A stretch of DNA of 64,000 nucleotides from Helicoverpa zea (lineage: Eukaryota > Arthropoda > Insecta > Lepidoptera > Noctuidae), in NCBI RefSeq assembly GCF_022581195.2, contig NC_061479.1, positions 2,728,001-2,792,000 on the forward strand, given 5' to 3'. Shown here piece by piece: positions 61,301 through 64,000 of this stretch. The position numbers were made by a program, and so were the translations under genes. Numbering within the stretch: the stretch's first letter is position 1; every line of letters starts with the position of its first letter. The notes below the pieces were generated by a model. That model was not told where the DNA came from, did no database searches, and was given only the letters and a program-made list of their open reading frames with translations.

Positions 61301-63243
61301 CGGTTCCTTCTCCCCTTCTCTGTCCTCTGCTATCGCTATGCGATAGTTGGGGTCTTTTCTGTAGGACTGAAAAAACATGACAGTTACAGCCTTTTTTATC
61401 GTCCCACTGCTGGGCACAGGCCTCCTCTCACACGGAGAAGGACAAAAACGAAGGAGGAAGGGGAAAAAACATGCATTAGTATTTTTTTATATCTGAATAC
61501 AATATTGACTGTATTCAGGTAAATGAATGCAAAAGCGGCTTTGTCACGCCTTTAAAATAAAACTTGATTCAATCGAGATAAGATATGGGATGAAGAAAAA
61601 CCGAAGAAAAGGTTTTTTTTATTATCTATTAGGTGGTTTTGAGAAGAATTTCCCCCGGGTCTTTCATAAAATGTATGGATATATGTTTTTACTATTTTTA
61701 CAAAAAATACTGAATGGATCTTGTGGGAACTTCACAGTAAATAAAATGTGCGATATATAAGCAAAATAAGTTAATATATTTACGGCAATACTCCCGACGG
61801 TACCACCAGTGGAACTGCGTCGGAACCAGGTCTGCTTAGTAGTGACGTCGAGGAAGGCAATGATGCTGCCTGCAGACCAGCAGACGACCAAATCATCGCA
61901 GGCGCAGAGATTGAAGAACTTGTGGCAGTTGTAGCCGTAGGAGTATCTTGGTTGGGTTAAGGAGATTAGTTCGATGAAAGTTAGCAGATCTATTGCAGAT
62001 AAAACTTTTAAAAGCCTACTAATTAACCTAACAATAACCCTAACAAAAAAAAAATTAAGCTACGTGATCCTTTAAAGAAGGCAGACGAAGATAAATTACA
62101 TTTCTTGAAATAAAAGAAAGGATATCGAAATATTAGTATGGTTGTTAGGTGGTAGTAGTTAATAGTCGGTCACCGATTCCTTAAAATTCCTTTTGTTTTA
62201 TTTTATTGAGAAAAATATTTTTATTAGTTTGTTTGTCTCTAATCGACCACGGGACTACAGAGTCCCGGATTTTTGGAAGGCGAACGTGGGGCCGAAGCCA
62301 ACACGCTGAAGCCCTTTTGAGACAACTTTAATGAAATGGCGACACAAAACCGACGATTATCCCCGTATACACTATAGAAACGTACCCAAGGACAATCCCC
62401 GGTTCTGTGTTAAACTATTGCTAAATATGGAATAAAACTACTAGAGCTATTGGGATGGGATGCTAATGGACTGGGAATAGGGATAACTATGGGAACTATG
62501 GCACCTGCCGGTAACAATGTTTGCACACGTAAAAATGGCAGGTGGAGACTCGCCAGCTCACTTACTGGGCCCCCGGGAATCGGTCACTGAATAGCAACAA
62601 GAGGGCAACAGGTACATGAGCGGCTGAAGGGTGAGGATACCTCGGCGGACTTTAAATGCAGATCACGCGCTCCCTGTGGGTCCAGCATCACCGGCCCACT
62701 CGCCACTTACCACGAGGCACCTACCCTCCGAGCGGGCTGCTAACCCTGCTCTAGCGAATCCACTCTGACCGGCCGATGAAGGCAAGCCAAGAGGCGGGAG
62801 GCCTATCCCCCGTCATGCTTCACCCCGGCAAGCCGGAGATGGGGGACAGTATACTCTCCCTGGAGCACTCGGATATATAGCCCCGCGGGGTCGCTACTCC
62901 CCGTCATCCGCCTCAGATACCCTATTGTGCTGTGTGCGCCTCTAATGGACAACCTATGTATTTATTTATGCAATGCATATATTGCTTTGCAGCATTGCCG
63001 TTAAATAAAAGATTGGTACCAAAACCAAGACGATCCATCTCTAAATCGAATACTTTAAAAAATAAATTACTTAATGCAAAGGATACTCGAAATCAAACAG
63101 GTCGATCGGTAGAGAAGAGTGGGGACTGGTAACCGCACCAGATATGAAGTCATCAGGGTCGTACTCCGAGAGGATGGACTCCTCTTCCACGAGCTCATCT
63201 TCTAGTTCCTCGTGATGTTCTTCTTCGTGACCTTCTTCACCCT
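38628..63243 (-). CDS. CFAP44: Cilia- and flagella-associated protein 44 (WD-repeat, axonemal)
   Basis: About 41 exons join in phase and give about 2,200 residues: 63139-63243, 61784-61989, 61212-61367, 60624-60787, 60175-60305, 59892-59996, 59411-59560, 59034-59093, 58717-58959, 57843-58019, 57300-57491, 56586-56728, 55991-56124, 55329-55509, 54661-54826, 53970-54073, 53590-53695, 52172-52344, 51648-51857, 51314-51424, 50719-50887, 50137-50310, 49620-49817, 49084-49294, 48604-48703, 48249-48351, 47801-47920, 47035-47233, 46660-46819, 46288-46426, 45703-45904, 43523-43751, 42852-42956, 42539-42676, 41966-42120, 41378-41548, 40688-40829, 40144-40300, 39781 to 39945 or 39967, 39218-39366, 38628-39041. 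CFAP44 with CFAP43 tethers inner dynein arm f to the axoneme; in moths this means sperm flagella (family knowledge). The first exon is outside or unrecognised; the acceptor of the third-last exon is uncertain. Confidence 0.9.
39462..39605 (-). repeat. Degraded SINE second-tail fragment
   Basis: It shows TAGGCCTCTTGTC, CACTACGCTTGCTCAAGG and GGTGATTTCAGACTAT, as in the tails at 948 and 36703. It lies in a CFAP44 intron. Confidence 0.5.
40350..40565 (+). repeat. SINE body fragment
   Basis: Shared body in plus orientation (GAAAGCCAGTAAGTTTGACA to TAATTGGGAAAAGGCTCAGG) in a CFAP44 intron. Confidence 0.7.
41600..41860 (-). repeat. 5S-headed SINE copy
   Basis: Minus-strand copy: body at 41600-41760, then GGATGGGTGACC (41792-41803) and GGTTAAACAACG, the 5S-like head. 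It lies just upstream, in gene direction, of the CFAP44 exon at 41378-41548. Confidence 0.75.
42995..43205 (+). pseudogene. LINE 3' end pieces
   Basis: 42995-43075 is a LINE 3' end (GGGCCCTAGTTGCCTGAAAT; inverted relative at 54170). 43090-43205 encodes [12 protein letters not shown] and [17 protein letters not shown], the recurring RT C-terminus. CFAP44 intron. Confidence 0.6.
43362..43490. mobile_element. MITE, relative of 11088
   Basis: TTATCGGCACGGATATTGAG at the left is partly inverted at the right (CTCAATATACCTGCCGATGA). TCGCTTCTGCGCAG is shared with 11088-11282. Confidence 0.6.
43785..44310 (+). pseudogene. LINE reverse-transcriptase C-terminal ORF remnant
   Basis: A 136-codon open frame (43899-44309) ends in the pattern [46 protein letters not shown]. 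That is the standard C-terminus of CR1/L2-like non-LTR elements (arginine-rich, LWN-LP-like, K-L-K-H-L). It is 5'-truncated. A microsatellite (AT)n follows near 44500. It sits antisense in a CFAP44 intron. Confidence 0.7.
44835..44993 (+). pseudogene. Second LINE C-terminal fragment
   Basis: It reads [20 protein letters not shown] then [16 protein letters not shown], the classic C-terminal motif of non-LTR ORF2. Only the last ~50 codons remain. CFAP44 intron. Confidence 0.75.
45328..45550. mobile_element. TIR element, 223-bp copy, TATA-flanked
   Basis: The ends GTTCGGCCATTCAGAGAATG and the exact complement match for about 55 bp. TATA flanks both sides (45324-45327, 45551-45554). Its first ~165 bp equal, in reverse, the right end of the longer copy at 52435-53394, so it is an internal-deletion derivative. 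Confidence 0.85.
46000..46232 (-). mobile_element. Helitron-like element
   Basis: The minus strand starts near CCTACTAATATTATAAATGC and ends GAAGGGCGGAAGCTAGT. CFAP44 intron. Confidence 0.55.
47314..47789. mobile_element. Inverted-repeat element, possible hAT (TSD AAGCTTAT)
   Basis: AAGCTTAT lies at 47306-47313 and 47790-47797. Inside are inexact inverted ends of about 35 bp (GGCACATTATAGCGGCACCG at left; complement of CGGTGCTGCTATAACGTGCC at right). The interior is GC-rich. The left terminus carries about 5 extra bases, so the exact boundary is uncertain. The right copy is 3 nt from the CFAP44 exon at 47801. Confidence 0.55.
48000..48150 (+). repeat. SINE body fragment
   Basis: Degraded shared body (AGTCCGATAACCACTCGTAT to CCCCAACATAGTTGG). 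CFAP44 intron. Confidence 0.6.
49490..49605 (+). pseudogene. LINE RT C-terminal fragment
   Basis: It reads [20 protein letters not shown] then PNGWMDDDD, the recurring LINE tail. It ends about 15 bp before the CFAP44 exon at 49620. Confidence 0.65.
50985..51110. repeat. Dispersed repeat (family of 4060)
   Basis: It contains GTGTGCTCTCTATTCTCTAA and CCCAGTGGGACGGCAACC, a diverged copy of the 4060 family. CFAP44 intron. Confidence 0.45.
52435..53394. mobile_element. TIR element, 960-bp copy, TATA-flanked
   Basis: The left end CTTCGGCCGTTCAGAGAATG and the complement of the right end CATTCTCTGAATGGCCGAAC match over about 32 bp. TATA flanks both ends (52431-52434, 53395-53398). The right ~130 bp match the 223-bp copy at 45328. 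No transposase frame is visible. It lies in the CFAP44 intron between exons 53590 and 52344. Confidence 0.8.
52640..52756 (-). other. Terminal-exon-like segment inside the TIR element
   Basis: The minus strand shows acceptor ACATGTAG|GCGAAG, then a frame reading [16 protein letters not shown] and a TAA at 52703, followed by AATAAA about 50 nt later. This is how a last exon looks. It may be the end of a lost transposase or a captured host exon. It is not in phase with the upstream CFAP44 exon in that frame. Confidence 0.35.
53590..61989 (-). CDS. CFAP44: CFAP44 WD-repeat half
   Basis: Exons here encode a beta-propeller region. Family-diagnostic stretches are [108 protein letters not shown] and [15 protein letters not shown]. 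An acidic linker ([20 protein letters not shown], about 56000-56120) precedes the last WD units. The order matches vertebrate CFAP44 (WDR52). Confidence 0.92.
54170..54345 (-). pseudogene. LINE 3' end
   Basis: Complement of ATGGGCTCTAGTTGCCTGAA with AATAAA-rich tail; the relative at 42995 is in the opposite orientation. CFAP44 intron. Confidence 0.5.
54460..54615 (+). repeat. SINE body fragment
   Basis: Degraded shared body (CTTCTGACTACCTG, TGTTTCCCGGATAAATGGGT, GATAGGCAGATGCTCC). CFAP44 intron. Confidence 0.55.
55125..55235. repeat. Dispersed repeat (family of 4060)
   Basis: GTGCACTATAATATGTCATC, GCAGCTGGCTGATTCC: inverted copy relative to 4060. CFAP44 intron. Confidence 0.55.
56990..57160 (+). 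mobile_element. Helitron-like element
   Basis: It starts at TCTATATATATAAAAATGAA and ends GGTGAAACCGCGGGCTAGT, giving TC and CTAG|T termini. CFAP44 intron. Confidence 0.6.
57540..57625 (+). pseudogene. LINE RT C-terminal fragment
   Basis: Reads [20 protein letters not shown], a degraded version of the recurring LINE tail. CFAP44 intron. Confidence 0.5.
58145..58660. repeat. SINE body split by another repeat
   Basis: SINE body pieces at 58150-58220 (GGTGGGTCTCGACTGACATC) and 58545-58650 (ACTCAGCTGCATCCGACCCC) flank a different repeat, 58220-58540, that resembles 36370 and carries an inverted LINE-tail motif ([13 protein letters not shown] on the minus strand). Nested insertion is the simplest reading. 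Confidence 0.5.
60890..60985 (-). pseudogene. LINE RT C-terminal fragment
   Basis: The minus strand reads [24 protein letters not shown]44 intron. Confidence 0.55.
61383..61443 (-). repeat. SINE second-tail fragment
   Basis: TTATCGTCCCACTGCTGGGC and CCTCCTCTCACACGGAGAAG, identical in type to the tails at 948 and 36703; it ends 16 nt from the CFAP44 exon at 61367. Confidence 0.65.
62163..62930. repeat. Unclassified interspersed element in CFAP44 first seen intron
   Basis: A GC-rich block with GGGACTACAGAGTCCC, GGACTTTAAATGCAGATCAC and CCCCGCGGGGTCGCTACTCC, unlike the AT-rich flanks. It looks like the untranslated or 5' part of a lepidopteran retroelement, but I cannot name the family and no long frame is present. 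Confidence 0.45.
63139..63243 (-). CDS. CFAP44: CFAP44 acidic N-terminal exon (most 5' seen)
   Basis: It starts after CTACACAG and ends at ATATCTG|GTGCGG in phase 1. It encodes [20 protein letters not shown] and [13 protein letters not shown], and joins in phase to [10 protein letters not shown] in the next exon. Another exon carrying the start must lie 5'. A mini-exon starting MDPNGNS (ATG at 63559) has a donor but the wrong phase. Confidence 0.7.
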
Positions 63244-64000
63244 CTGTGTAGAAGAGGATTAATTAGTAATTATTGCTAGCAGACTATTGGTCGGGTAAAG
63301 GACATTGGGCAGATTGGTATACCCCACCAATAGCGATGTCATACATATCATTGGATAGGCCTTTTTATGTAGAACAACATTTACTATGACAGCTTTGCTG
63401 AAATGTTTGTCCGTTCTGAGATATAGATCAAAAACTGAGCAAAAGTTAAACTAAAGTTAACTTAATAATCTATTGATATCTCAAGTTTTTAGAGGAAAAA
63501 CTAAGTTCCACTAAGTGTAAGTCTCCTGAGTCCTACCTGCTGTTCCCGTTAGGATCCATAATTGTTACTATTATTTTTCATTTCAACCTTATACTGTACC
63601 AACTGGATATTGGGCATAATGATAAACCCCACCAATAACAAAGTCATGCATATCGATGGATAGGTCTTTTAAACTGGAACAACATTTACCTACTATGACA
63701 GCTTTGTTCTATTGTTTGTCCGTTCTGAGATATGGCTTAAAAACAATGCTAATCAACACTGTAATCTGATATTCTTTGAAAATAACACCAATGTCTTTAT
63801 TTTTTTATTTTCATTACTTTTCATCATTACTTTCGAATGAGAAAGATTTAATGATCATGAGAAAGAGAAACTCTTGTCTGAGTAACAGCCACATGTGTCG
63901 ATCGATAATAAGGATCATAAGCAAACGCTTGATGCGGTCGGTCCATGGTCTTACATGGGTAACAACAGAAGACAAAGAGACTGGCAACCAATCTTACGAA
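63244..64000. other. Upstream of the last visible CFAP44 exon
   Basis: No exon could be joined in phase. Two segments resemble each other (63266-63440 and 63590-63750: CCCCACCAATA and ATTGGATAGGCCTTTT/GATGGATAGGTCTTTT), so there is a local duplication of about 150 bp with a spacing near 310 bp. Confidence 0.5.

Noticed and set aside
63537..63559. Mini-exon ATG GAT CCT AAC GGG AAC AGC AG with donor, as CFAP44 start
   Set aside because: It ends in phase 2, while the exon at 63243 needs a single leading base (or none with the alternative AG). It may still be real with an unseen intermediate exon.

Overview
The window looks like nuclear DNA of a lepidopteran insect, most likely a moth. It has small exons with conventional GT-AG splicing, AT-rich introns, and a dense load of lepidopteran-style repeats: tRNA- and 5S-headed SINEs, Helitron-like elements ending CTAG, MITEs, and I-, jockey- and RTE-like LINE pieces. 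The species call is inference only. All genes are split, so coding entries give a gene span and list the exons in the evidence.

Layout. (1) 1335-8806, plus strand: the last four exons of a single-pass Ig-domain receptor whose 5' exons lie left of the window. Its cytoplasmic tail carries 14 tyrosines, including five YxN (Grb2/Drk-type) sites and an NPxY. (2) 9236-10700, plus: a 5'-truncated LINE remnant whose last ORF (307 aa) looks like a restriction-like-endonuclease C-terminus. (3) 11372-21540, minus: a complete ten-exon kanadaptin (SLC4A1AP) gene with an FHA domain, about 636 aa. (4) 22478-28005, minus: an apparently full-length I-type non-LTR retrotransposon with intact ORF1 and ORF2 and a perfect 15-bp target-site duplication. 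It sits just upstream of kanadaptin and separates it from a possible divergent 5' exon near 28.4 kb. (5) 28.4-38.1 kb: no protein gene recognised, only transposon debris. (6) 38628-63243, minus: a gene of about 41 exons encoding about 2,200 residues of the ciliary WD-repeat protein CFAP44. Only the N-terminal start is unresolved.

The genes do not form an operon or pathway. Kanadaptin is a nuclear FHA protein, CFAP44 is an axonemal dynein-tether component expected in sperm flagella, and the receptor is probably a signalling or adhesion molecule. The most striking structure is in the mobile DNA: the young I element, a modular SINE system in which tRNA-like and 5S-like promoters are joined to one shared body, a hAT-like element with an exact 8-bp duplication inside kanadaptin intron 1, and a TATA-flanked inverted-repeat family with a 960-bp copy and a 223-bp deletion derivative in CFAP44 introns. 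No CRISPR array, bacterial operon or obvious new defence system was seen.
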